From assembly GCF_028583425.1 (NCBI RefSeq), contig NC_072792.1, positions 155,378,676 through 155,442,675 on the forward strand: a DNA stretch of 64,000 nt. The letters are read 5' to 3'. Below, piece by piece: positions 49,001 through 61,000 of the stretch. How positions within the stretch are numbered: the stretch's first letter is position 1; every line of letters begins with the position of its first letter. Source of the DNA: Eublepharis macularius (taxonomy: Eukaryota > Chordata > Lepidosauria > Squamata > Eublepharidae). Below the pieces are notes generated by a model. The model did no database searches. It was not told the origin of the DNA and was given only the letters and a program-made list of their open reading frames with translations. A program made the translations under genes and the position numbers.

Positions 49001-52000
49001 AAGATCTAATATGGGCCTAAAGCCTCCATCCTCTTTAGAAACCAAAACATATCTCGAGTAGAAGCCAATATAGGAGTTTTCATCTGAAACTCTTTGTATA
49101 GCCCGCTTCAGGAGTAGATTGTCTATGGCCTGCTGTAGTGCTTCAGAACAGGTGGATGTTTGAGCAGATGGGGAACCCAATGGAAGTAACTGTGAGAAAG
49201 GCAAGTGATAGTCCTCCCGAATGATTGAGAGGACCAAAGTGTCTTCTGTAATAGACTTCAAAATGGAAGAAAATGGGCACAGTCTTCCAAGAAATATACT
49301 CTTGGGTCTCAGAATAGTGTTTTCTGTTCACACAAAGATTTGGGAGACTGTGGTTGTGAGGATCTTGGCTTAGATTTAAGCAGTCTCTTCTCATTCTGTA
49401 GTTGAACGGTAGCATAGGGTCTTTGTTGATGATACTGTTTGTGGGGATATCTAGCAGAGCGGTCCTGATATGACTATTGGCCTTGTTAACTGTACCTGAA
49501 ATGCTGCTGATGAGGGGAAGCAATGACTCCAAGGGACCTTGCTATATAATGATTCTTCCTCATTTGAGACAAGGAATCATCAGTTCTCTCTAAAAAGAGA
49601 GATGCGTTATCAAAGGGGAAGTGCCCTTAAAGAGGAAGTATTCTATCTTATTACGCCAGTCCATCCATAGCATCAGTTCAGAGAACAGGTGGTAATCATC
49701 ACTGGAGGAGGAAGATGCTGTCGTGTCCCCTACAGTCTCTTCAGGTGAAGGTATCAGAAACCAACTTAGAGGCAACATCAGATTGCGAAACTGCTTCCTC
49801 GTCCTCAGAATCATAGATTGCTGACACCACATGGGATCTAGAAGGTTGGACCAAAGGTCCAAGAACCAACGGAAGAGTCATGGCCAAGGAAGGATTAGGA
49901 CCTGAAGATGAAACCAACACCTGAGGCTGGAGTCATTTGAACAGGTCCTGCCAAATAATAAAGTGCACCAGGGAAGGTATCGGAGAAGGTAGGGCACGGA
50001 AACCAAATGTTGGGTAGGGTGTTGGAACCAAATGCATCTGCCAGGTCGTTGTTGGAACAGAAGGTTGAAGTTCCTGTGTATGCGGTGGCAAGGCAGTCGG
50101 AAATTGGGTGGAGACGAGAAGAAGGTTGGTGACCAATTCATTGCTCCATGCAGAGCCTTCCTCCTCTCGGTGTACGGAAGGGGTGTGTGCAGCAGGGAGG
50201 AAGTATATGGAGGTGCAATGACGGCCTTCTCCTCCTCCACAGTTACTAGTGCCAAGGCAGGTGCTGGTGCCAAGGTGTGATGATACTTGGGTTTGTTTGT
50301 TTTTTGGTGCAAGGAAGAGGGTTTCATAAGATGTTTGGCGGGGGCTTTTTTTTTGCCAGAGGCTCAGACATGGCGGGCTTGGAACAGGCCAGTTCCAATG
50401 ATCTATGACATTGTGGAATTGATACTTCAGAATGGTTCTCCAACATCAGACCCAACAGAGACCTGGGCCTGGCGCAATCGGGTGTATGAGCCCTCAAAAT
50501 CAAAGGTAAGTCCGGTCGAGGTGTAGGCTCAGGCGCAGCAGATGATTTTGCTGCTGGTTTGTCAGAGCCTATAAGCGTGAAGCTCTATTTGCTCTAGCTT
50601 TAGCGGTGAACTGTTGGCAATGATGGCAGTTCACGACATTATGCAACTCACTAGAGAAGGCATGAGTCATGCTTGTTTGTATGTGTCATCTTCATGCCTC
50701 AGTGCAAGTCTATCCGATAGAGAGGGGGCGATAAAGAAATCACTGGTAGATAGGATAGAAGTGAAGTGCAAGAGCAGGCTAGCAGAAGAACCTCGCAAAA
50801 GAAGAACTGAGGGATATGGGGGCGCTCCCATCAACTATGCATGCTGTTCTGGTGGGAAACAGCCCACACACGCGCCTCCCTACACTTTTTCAGAGCTAAA
50901 GAATCTTTCTCCTTGGCTGGCCTGAGCAGTCCCAATGAGGGACTGCACAGCAAGATACAATGAGGAACCAGTATTTATACATTTATTTTTAGAAGCAGAA
51001 CTAGCAAGAAAGGCTTTTAAATTTCTGTATGTGCTTTTAAAATTTAAGGACTTGGTTTTACTTCTGAGGACGTGAGCCTAGGCAATTATAAAAGCTTATA
51101 TTTTTCACATTGTTCAGGATACTTAATTAACACAACTCATTATTTTTGTCAGCATGCACTAAAGTTGGGAGATCATTCATTCTGGATGCAATGTGGTGTG
51201 AAGTCTTCAGATGTGGCACATGTAGCACCAATGCACCATGGCCACAAACTACCATCCTGTTAGACAAGTATGATGATGTTTTTATAGAAGATATCCGAAA
51301 CCACCTCTGTGATGCAACCACTCTATGTGGCAGCTCAGTTCAAATGTATAACCAAACTGTGGCCTGTATCCACATGGTGATGATTCGCCAAGTTGCTTTC
51401 ATTGCCACTACAAATGCAGAAACATTTGTAGCAGCAATGCAGTATCCACTCTATCAGCTGATCTGTGAATTCCCACTCCATTCTAGGTGTCTTGCACCTT
51501 CCCCTCCACTTTCCCTCTCAGGCAATTTGGATTAAAACTGCCCGCTGCACCTTCTATCGCTTGTTTTGAATGAAAGCGGGGAATTCTGAGAAATTAATAG
51601 ACTGTGGCACCAGATGGTTTTAACACTATCATACAATGGCACAATAGTAATTATCACCTTGAAAATACTTCTTCAACAATCTCTCTGGTGGTATGGTGGG
51701 GAAAACAGCAGCCACAAAGTGCTGATGGAAGGAAAATCTTGACAATGTGGGCGGGAGATTTGAAAATGTGTGCCTTCCCATCCAGAGAGTGTATAAACAT
51801 GGGTAAGCAGTCGGCCCTGGCCTTCACCATGTTTGATATACCTTTAATACAGGCCTGTGATATAATGCAGCTTTAATACAGGCCTGTGGATTAATGCAGC
51901 TTGGTCTGCATCAGGGGAAATTCCAAGCTGATTAGGCAGAATGTTGCTTAACCCAGCCCAAGAGATTCGGGTATGCCTGGAATGTGCATGTAAATGCAAA

Positions 52001-55000
52001 AGACTAGGGTGATTGGATTTACTATCTTTCCAGCAACTGGCTTGAGACCACAACAACGGCTGCACTGTGTCACCCCATTAGCACATTCCAATGCCCTCTT
52101 CCCATGATTACATTTCCTACCCCAAACTCGTGAGCAGTCAGTCAGCATCTGTAAGTTAATTTCTATCTCTGGGAACCTGTATTTTCTCATATTTGAAGTC
52201 ATCAACTCAGCTCTGGTAGAACCCATTAACAAACAGCCCCTTTTGTGCAGTTCCAGGAGACTTTGCTTTTCCTTTCACACACCCCGGCAGCAAGTAATCA
52301 AGGTAATCAAACCTTTGTAATTCCAGAGACTGATCTTTAAGGTCTTTGTCCCAATGGCTAAAGGGACTCCTACTGCCTCAGGGCATGTTTTACCCTATAA
52401 GAACCAGGGCTCTAGCCTCAATCAGGTGTGCACACTGTGCCTCCAGATCTGAGCGCTGTATCCTTGGGGTCACTTCCCTAAGTTTCTCTCTCTTTCCTGG
52501 CTGAGAATGCTGGACGTTTGAAGCTCTCTTCGTCCGCGGACTACTCTACTCTTCAGGATTAGTAAAGAGACTTCCCCTCACTCTATTCCACCTTCTGCCT
52601 AGCTTCCTAGGACTCTGTGTGTGTGTAACCATTTCTTATTTACTCCTGTGTGCATGGGCAATTTCCTCTTTTAATAAAAGATTGCCCTTTGAACTTAAAA
52701 CACCAGTCTCATCTGCTATCTTGGGAAAATCTTGGTGGAGATTTTCCCTGCAGTTACTCCTCTTGCATAGCCTTACTCATTGCTGCTAATTCCCCCCAAA
52801 CTCTCTTACTCACAAGGAGACCAATTCAGGTAACACGTTTGGGCTTCTTTATTAAAAAAATAAGAAACCAGGTCTGGGAAATATCTAAGAAAGAGAAGTC
52901 CTGTAGAGTAAACGTTGTTATGTGATGTTTTAAAAAGCATGGTTCAATTTGGAAGCAATGGTGAAGAAAAACCTCTGAGGGGAAGCAGCATATTACCTAA
53001 CTTGCTTCTATGATGCTACTTTCGAATAATGATTAGTGGCCCTAATCACACTAAAATCCAACAACTATCTATCTTGAATAGATAGTTCTAAATTTTCTAA
53101 GAGAATCTTCTGTATCATATCAAGGGAAGAGTAGCATTTTTGTGACTATTCATCCTAAAGTAGATCTTCCACCCATTGTCAATCTGGATCTTCCCCCAAA
53201 ATGTCTACTTTTAAGAGAAGGTAAAATGAACTCTGACTCAAAACAGCTCCACAGGAAAAAAAATGACTGTTGTTCAATTAATTACTGTGCTTTTATCAAT
53301 ATCATTTCTGGCTCAATGCTGAAATGCAGTTACCTACCTTCTTCCACAGTAGAATCCAGCTGGGTTACTTTGACAGCAAGGCGATCAATTCTGTCTTGAA
53401 GGGAATTCGCTCTAATATAGAAGTTGTTGGCCTCATTAAACAGCTCACCAAATATGTCTTCAGCATGCTTGCCTGCAGGGAAATAAAAGAACATTTCCTT
53501 AAATCTTGAAATATTTACTAAATGTCCCACAGCAATACATATTATTCATAAAATACTGCACAAAGTAGTGGCACAGAGTTTTTTCAGAGTTCAGTATTTT
53601 CACTTTACTTCCAGTGTTTCTGCAATCTTCACCCAATTGCACTGTTTATTGAATGTTTACTAAATGTCCCAGCTTTTGATTGTAATTTTAATTAGTTTTT
53701 AGTTCCAGCTTATTCTGATAGCAGAGTTAATAAAAAATCTTACATTTTTTGGTTACATCATGATATATACCATGCATTTCATTTCGTCTCTACAAATTCC
53801 ATCATAATTATATTATTTTCCACTAAGCTATCATCACTGTAAGTCTACTTTCTTTAATTCTAGTACTTTTTTCTTTCCTCATTCATTTAATTGTGTTTTG
53901 CTAACATACAGTTATGTCCCTACGTTATACTTCTGTTCAACCCACCTATACAGCGGGGTCCATTTTTGTTTCCCATCATGTTTGTTTTTTTCATTTATTC
54001 TGTCAGTGTGTCCAGTTCTGCCGTCTCTAAGATTTTCTCTATCAATTCTTCTTTTGTTGGTATATCTGTATTTTTCCAATATCTGGCATATACTATTCTT
54101 GCTGCTGTTATTATATGGATTATCAAATATCTATTTTCCCTATTTATCTCCTCCGGCATTATATTTAGTAGGAGCATTTCCGATTTGAAGGGTATATTCA
54201 TTTCTAGCACCTCTTGCAGCAATTCATGTATCCCTTTCCAATATTTCTTCGCTTTTTTACATCGCCACCATATATGGAAAAAGGTGCCCGTTTTCTCTTT
54301 ACACTTCCAGTACTTATTTTGGGTACTTTGGGATACATTTTTACTAATTTTTCTGGTGTCACATACCACCTATAAAACACTTTATATAGGTTTTCTTTGA
54401 AGGTGGATGATTTTGTTATTTTGATATTTGTTCTCCATATCTGTAGCCACTGCTCCAAATCTATGCCATGCCCCAGGTTTTGTTCCCACTTTGCCGTATG
54501 ATCTTTTAGTGCCTTCTTTTCTGTATTCAATTGTTTCATGAAGGCATATACTTTTCTAGTTTTCCATTTGTTTCTAACTGCATCTTATCAAAGGGGCATC
54601 GTTCCATGTAGAATCCCTGTGTTTTATCTTTAGTAAATCTGGATTCTATTTGCGCTCTTAGCCACCATCCTGTCTCAATGCTCTGTTTAGTTCTTCTGTT
54701 GACATTAGCTTCCCATCCTTTCCTAACAGCTGTTCATAGGTGTACATATTCTCCCATTTTAGTAAGTTTGGTTGGGTACATGCTTCCACTGGTGATATCC
54801 ATCTTGGTGTTTTTGTATATATTTGGGCTTTTATTTTCTCCCAAACATTCATCAGGGATTTTCTTATTATATGATCCTTAAAATATTTATGTGTATCTGT
54901 TTTTTGGTACCAGAGGTAGGCATGCCATCCCAACTTAAGGTCATGTCCTTCTAATTTTAAAAGTCTTGAGTTGCACAGTAGGATCCATTCCATTATCCAT

Positions 55001-58000
55001 ACCAACGTGGAAGCCTTGTAGTATAGTTCCCAGTCAGGCAGGTCACATCCTGCTTTCTCTTTGGAGTTCTGTAGGACTTTGAATCTTATTCTTGGTCTTT
55101 TACTTTGCCATATGAATTTTGAAATTATTTTATTTAATTCTTGAAAATATGATTGATTTCTTATAATTGGAATGGTCTGAAATAGAAACATGTATTTTGG
55201 TAATATGTTCATTTTAATTGTAGCTATTAGGCTTAAGAGAGATATATGCATGTCTTTCCATTTATTCAGATCTTCCTTGACTTCTTTTAGTAATTTCTGG
55301 TAGTTGTCTTCCATTAAGGAGGTAACTCTATTAGTTATGTGGATTCCTAAGTATTTAACTTCCCACCCACCCCCATTGAAAACCGGATTTCTCCATTAAC
55401 TTCTTAATTTGTATTTTTGTCATATTCTTGGTAATTATCTTTGTTTTTTGGTAATTAAGTTTCATTCCTCCATTTCGCCAAATCTTCTTAATTTCTTCAT
55501 CAAGGAATCAATTGCTTCTATAGGTTCTTCCAAAATACATATCAAGTCGTCCGCAAATGCTTGTAACTTATATTCTTCTCCTTTCATTTTTATTCCTTTT
55601 ATTGCTTCCATCTTTCTGATTTCATTGTTTAGCACTTCCAATGCCAGCTTTTGATTGTATTGACCTACACTGTGTAATCCTCCTTATGACTCAGGAAGAA
55701 AGGTGAAAACAGGGTTAACATACCTGTAACTTATGTTCATCGAGTTCTTCTGTGCTGACACACATGGGGACTGCGCAGGCGCAGGCCAGCCGCCGGAGAA
55801 TTTTCTAGAGCTTCCATGGCTCCGAAGGGGCCGTTTGTCGCGCGCCTCAGCGACCGTTTTCCCGCCCAAACGGTCACGTGATCCTCCAGCGACCAACGGC
55901 CCCTTCCCTCAGTTCTCCCTTGCCGCCGCTTGACCAACACACTTCAGCCGTAACACCTTAAAAACACCAATATCCGTTACAGCCATCACAATACCGTGCA
56001 TTGGAGTTCACAGCGGGGTAGGAGGGAGGGTTGTGTGTCAGCACAGAAGAACTCGATGAACATAAGTTACAGGTATGTTAACCCTGTTTTCATCTTCGTT
56101 CTTCTGTGCCTCCACACATGGGAGTGTACCAAGCTTCACACAATAAGGAAGGCGGGGGTGAAGTCCAACACAATTTTATTAAGCAAACAAGATCAACAAT
56201 AAATAGATATGCATATATACATCTATGTAAAAATACTGTGTAAGGACACATAAATATTCAATATTTACATATATACACACCCCCAGGTACATATATACAC
56301 ACTTTCACTCAAGGGTACCCAACAGGTACGCCAAGAAAGTCATTCCAAAACTCCCTCAGGAAAAAAGGGAGTGTAAGACAGCCTTGGCCACAGATACATC
56401 CTGCTCCGCATTGACATCAACGACGTAATGCCTGACAAAGGTGTCTGCAGAGGACCATGTGGCTGCTTTACAAATGTTAACCAGGGGCACCCCCCTGAGG
56501 AGTGCCGAAGAGGATGCTTGGGACCGCGTGGAGTGGGCTCTCACATGAAGCGGGCAAGCCACCCCTGCCAGGGAATAGGCCTTGCTAATGGCCGTCACAA
56601 TCCACCTAGACAGGGTCTGTGAGGAAGCCCTGTTACCCTTGTCCTTGGCCCCAAAACATACAAACAGGTGAGGACAGGTGCGGAATCCCTTCGTCCTATC
56701 CAGGTAATAGGCTAGGGCCCTCTTCAAGTCTAGGGTATGGAGGGCCTTTTCCCCCTTAGAGGAGGGTTGAGGAAAGAATGCAGGCAGTGAGATATCCTGC
56801 GAGAGGTGGAAGGCGGACACCACCTTAGGCAGGAACCCAAGGCAGGGACGCAGGACCACCTTGTTGGGGTGAAACACAAGAAAGGGAGGGTCAGACCTCA
56901 GTGCAGACAGCTCACTGACCCTTCTGGCCGATGTGACGGCCACCAAGAATGCTACCTTATAGGATAGCATATCCAAGGGGCATGTAGCCATCGGTTCAAA
57001 TGGAGGCAACATGAGACGTGAGAGCACCAAGGACAGCGACCACTGAGGCACTGGCGCTGACACAGGTGGGTAAAGATTGTACATGCCCTTAAGGAACTGG
57101 CGGGATTGTGGGTGAGAAAACACCGTAGCACCCTCAACTCGGGTGTGAGCAGCTGATATCGCTGCCAGGTGGACCTTGAGGGAGGAAGCCTTCAAGCCCC
57201 GGCCACGCAAGTGGCACAAATACTCGAACACAACCCCCAAGGGACTGTTGTCAGGCACCACCCCTCTGGCAAGTGCCCAGAGCTCAAACCTGCGCCACTT
57301 GGCCGCATAAGCGCGCCTAGTGGATGGCCGACGAGCATTCAGGAGGACCCTCTGCACCTCGTCAGTAAAGCCTACCGGGGAGGAATGATCCGCCACGCCG
57401 TTAGGTGCAGCTTCCTGGGATCGTGGTGGACTAGGCTCCCGTTTAGGAGAAGGTCTTGCCGAGGGGGCAGACTCACATATGTCCGTTGGGACATTCGCAG
57501 GAGCTTCGGGAACCAAACCTGGCGTGGCCAGAAGGGGGCCACCAGGATGCAGTCCGTCCCGTCCTCCTCTATCTTGCACAGGACCCTGGGAATCAAGGGG
57601 AACGGAGGAAACATGTAGTGCAAGCCCTGCGTCCACGTAAACTGGAAGGCATCCCCAATAGAGAGGGGGTCGCTCCCTGCCCTGGAACAGAACGTGTGGG
57701 CCTTGGTGGTCGCCGCAGTGGCGAACACATCTATCACTGGATGACCCCACATCTGGAAGATCGGCCCAACGCACTCTACGTTCAGTTCCCACTCGTGTTC
57801 CAGTAAAGGGACCCTGCTGAGGGCATCTGCCCGGGCATTGTCCGACCCAGCCACGTGTATAGCACGGAGCGACACGCCGTTCTTGATAGCCCACTGCCAA
57901 GTGAGTGTGGCTTCCCGGCACAGGGCCATGGACACTGTGCCCCCCTGCTGATTCACGTAGTACATGGCAGTCGTGTTGTCCGTCTGCACCAAGACATGAC

Positions 58001-61000
58001 GATTTCTCAGCAGTGCTGTAAGAGACACAAGTGCGAAACGAATGGCCCTTAGTTCAAGCACATTGATATGGAGGGTCTTTTCCCTGTCAGACCAGACATC
58101 TTGCACCGACACATCACCACAGTAAGCCCCCCATCCCAACAGAGAGGCATCAGTGGTAACCGTGATGTCATGGTGTTGATACCCGAAAGGGGTCCCTCTA
58201 AACAAGTTGTCGTCAGACAGCCACCAGTCCAAGGAGGAGAGGATGACCCTCGGGATAGAGAATTTGAGGGACGGAGGGTGCAGTAGAGCATCATACCTCC
58301 GCACAAACCAGTTCTGCAGAGGGCGCATACGCAGCCTAGCGAAAGGCACCACAGAGGTGGCCGCTGCCATATGCCCTAGTAAGCACTGGATAGTGCGCAC
58401 AGACTGGAACCGGTTCTTTTTAAACATGGACACTAGACCCCTTAGGGACCGAGCCCTCACCAAGGGGAGCAGGGCCTTACCCTCCACAGAGTCTAAAAGT
58501 GCACCAATGTAGGACACCTTGCAGCTGGGCACCAGCTTGGATTTCTCCAAGTTCACCAGGAGCCCCAGGCGTTGGCAAGTGCTAAGTACCAAGCCAATGT
58601 CCTGCACCAGCCTAGACTCTGATTCAGCCACGATGAGCCAGTCATCGAGGTACGGAAAGATGGTACAGCCTTCTTCCCGTAGGAAGGAAACCACAGGGGC
58701 CACACATTTAGTGAACACTCGTGGGGCAGTGGACAGGCCAAAGGGGAGCACCTTATACCGGAAAACCCGTTGCCGGTAAACAAAGCTCAGGTACTTCCTG
58801 TGCTCCTTCCGTATGCCCACGTGAAAGTATGCGTCTTTTAAGTCAAGAACCGCAAACCAATCCCCCTGTTTCAGCAAGGCGATCACAGCCGCCAACGTTA
58901 CCATTTTGAATTTGGTCACCTTGAGGAAGGCATTAAGGCCCCTCAGATCCAAGATGGGACGTAAGCCCCCATCCTTCTTAGGGACCAGGAAGAACCTAGA
59001 GAAGAATCCCTTTACAGAGTCCTCATAGGGCAATTCTTCCACAGCACCTTTGGCCAAGAGCGACACGATCTCCGCATCCAGCTCGGCCATAGTGTTATTG
59101 ACAGCTGTCAGGGGTGAACTGCATCTAGGCAGCTCAACGAACTCCAGCCCGTATCCCAGTTCAACAATAGTTAAGACCCATGAGTCAGATGTTATTGACT
59201 CCCACTCAGAGAGGAGTGGACTAAGTCTGTCCGAAAAGTTCGGGGATACGGCTGGCGTGACCCGTCAGTACTGCCTCCCGGTGCCCTGCTGATCCTTCTG
59301 CTGGGCCGGTTGTTGTGCCGGACGAGGCTTGAAGGGCCGACGCCTCCTCTGCTGTTGTGCGGGAGGGTAAGGCCGCTGTTGGTAGGCAGGATACTGCTGG
59401 TAGCCCGGCCGTTGTTGATGGTATCTGCCCTGGTAATGGTAAGGACCAGATCGGGGAGCGTACCGTGACCTGGAGGAGGGCTTGTCCGCTGGAGCCAGGC
59501 CCAAAGACCGCGCCGTCTGCCGGTCCTCTTTCTTTTTCTTCAGGGTCTCGTCGGTCGCTTTGGAAAAGAGCGAGTCCCCCTCAAATGGCATGCTCTCCAC
59601 CCTGGAACGCACCTCTTGGGACAGGGCCGTAGACCGCAACCAGGAGTGGCGCCTGAGGACCACCGCCGAAGCCATTCCTCTAGCAGCAGTGTCAGCAGCG
59701 TGGCTTCCAGCGTTCATCTGCTGCTTAGACAGCCTCACAGCCTCTGTCTGCAGCAGGGACACCACAGCCTTCTGCTCAGGAGGGAGGTCTCGCGTATAGG
59801 ATGCCAACTTCTCCCAGAGGTACAGCTGGTACCCTGCCATGATGGTCTGATAGTTGGCAATCCTCAGACCTAGGGAAGAAACAATGTATTGGCGCCTGCC
59901 CATGGCATCCAGTTTCTTGCCCTCCTTATCAGCAGGTACCGAGGAGTGACCCGATCGCCTGGGGTTGAACTCCTCTGTGACCAAGGAGGAAGGTGGAGGG
60001 TGTTTCACCAGCGCCGGCCAGGTACCCTGCTTGATCTTATAGAGCTGCTCAATCCTCTTGGATGTTGGAGGTTGATCGCAGGGCACCTGCCACACCTTCT
60101 CCACGATTTCCTCAAGACCCTCGAGCATGGGGAAGCCAACATATGCCGGGTTGTCTCCATAAATGCGCTTGAGGAGCTTGTCCTTGGTCTGGGGAACCGC
60201 CGAGGAGATGTCCATCTCGAGAGCCTTGGCCATCCTCGCCATCTGGTCGGCGTAGATGCGGAGGTCCTCGAATGGCGAGTCCGCAGATGGTACAAGCTCT
60301 TCAGCTGGCGATGGTTCGGACCAGGACTCCGACTGGTAGCCGCCAAAGCTCTCCACATCCTCCTCATCGGAACCGAGCTGGGATTCCGGAACCTGGTGCG
60401 GAGGGGGAGCCCACGCCGACCTCGATGTCGAAGGCCTCGGTTCCGACACGGAGAAACCTGCAGGTGCCCCTTCCCACTGGCAATGGTATGGCGAGGGGAG
60501 GTAGGAGGCCTGTCGATGTCGGGACGCAGTGGACCGGACCGATCGGACACTGTCCCCAGACCGACGTCGCTCACGACCGGCAGCTGGTGGAGACGGACGG
60601 GCAGGCGACGGACGGCTCCGACGAGGAGACGGGCTCGGTTCCAGCCTCGGCGACCGAAGAGCAGGCGATGTTCGGATCCGACGGCGCGGGCTCGGTTCCG
60701 GTCCCGAAGAGAATTCTGCAGGCACCGTCTCGAAGGCCATCGGATCCGGCACCGGCACGGAGATGTCCTCTGGCTCCGGGGAATCCAGATGAGGGGAAGG
60801 CGTGTGAGGAAGCACGATGACCTCTTCCTGGGGAGCGGGATGCGGCGACCGGTGATGTTTGGTCTTCTTCTTCTTCTTCGCCGGTTCCGAAGAAGACCTC
60901 GGAACCGACGCGCTCCTCGCCTTCGAAGGGGACCTCGGCCTCGATCTCTTAGATTTTACCGGAATCGACCCGGTCGTCGGTTCCGATCGGGGACTCGGTA

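Larger units (their letters stand above)
39411..50963 (-). mobile_element. DIRS-type retrotransposon family B, decayed, split by nested DIRS-A2
   Basis: The left end aaaataggattgcacttacc and right end gcacagcaagatacaatga are both represented in the internal complementary region at about 39,660-39,770 (caggtaagtgcaaccctgtt, then ttgctgtgcagtcccacatt). About 5.45 kb without A2. Minus-strand order: gag traces (50,900-49,350), RT (49,300-48,400), RNase H (about 48,190-47,830), C-terminal pol region (47,780-46,960), recombinase N-terminal part (46,940-46,400) and, beyond A2, recombinase C-terminal part (40,290-39,880). Many stops and frameshifts, a stem-loop repeat inserted at 48.7-48.9 kb and unrelated sequence near 47,270-47,590. 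The termini are very similar to family A although the proteins are much diverged. Confidence 0.88.

Noticed and set aside
51146..51535. 129-codon plus-strand frame
   Set aside because: No known motif, no repeats of codon structure, and no splice context; it lies in a WASF3 intron.
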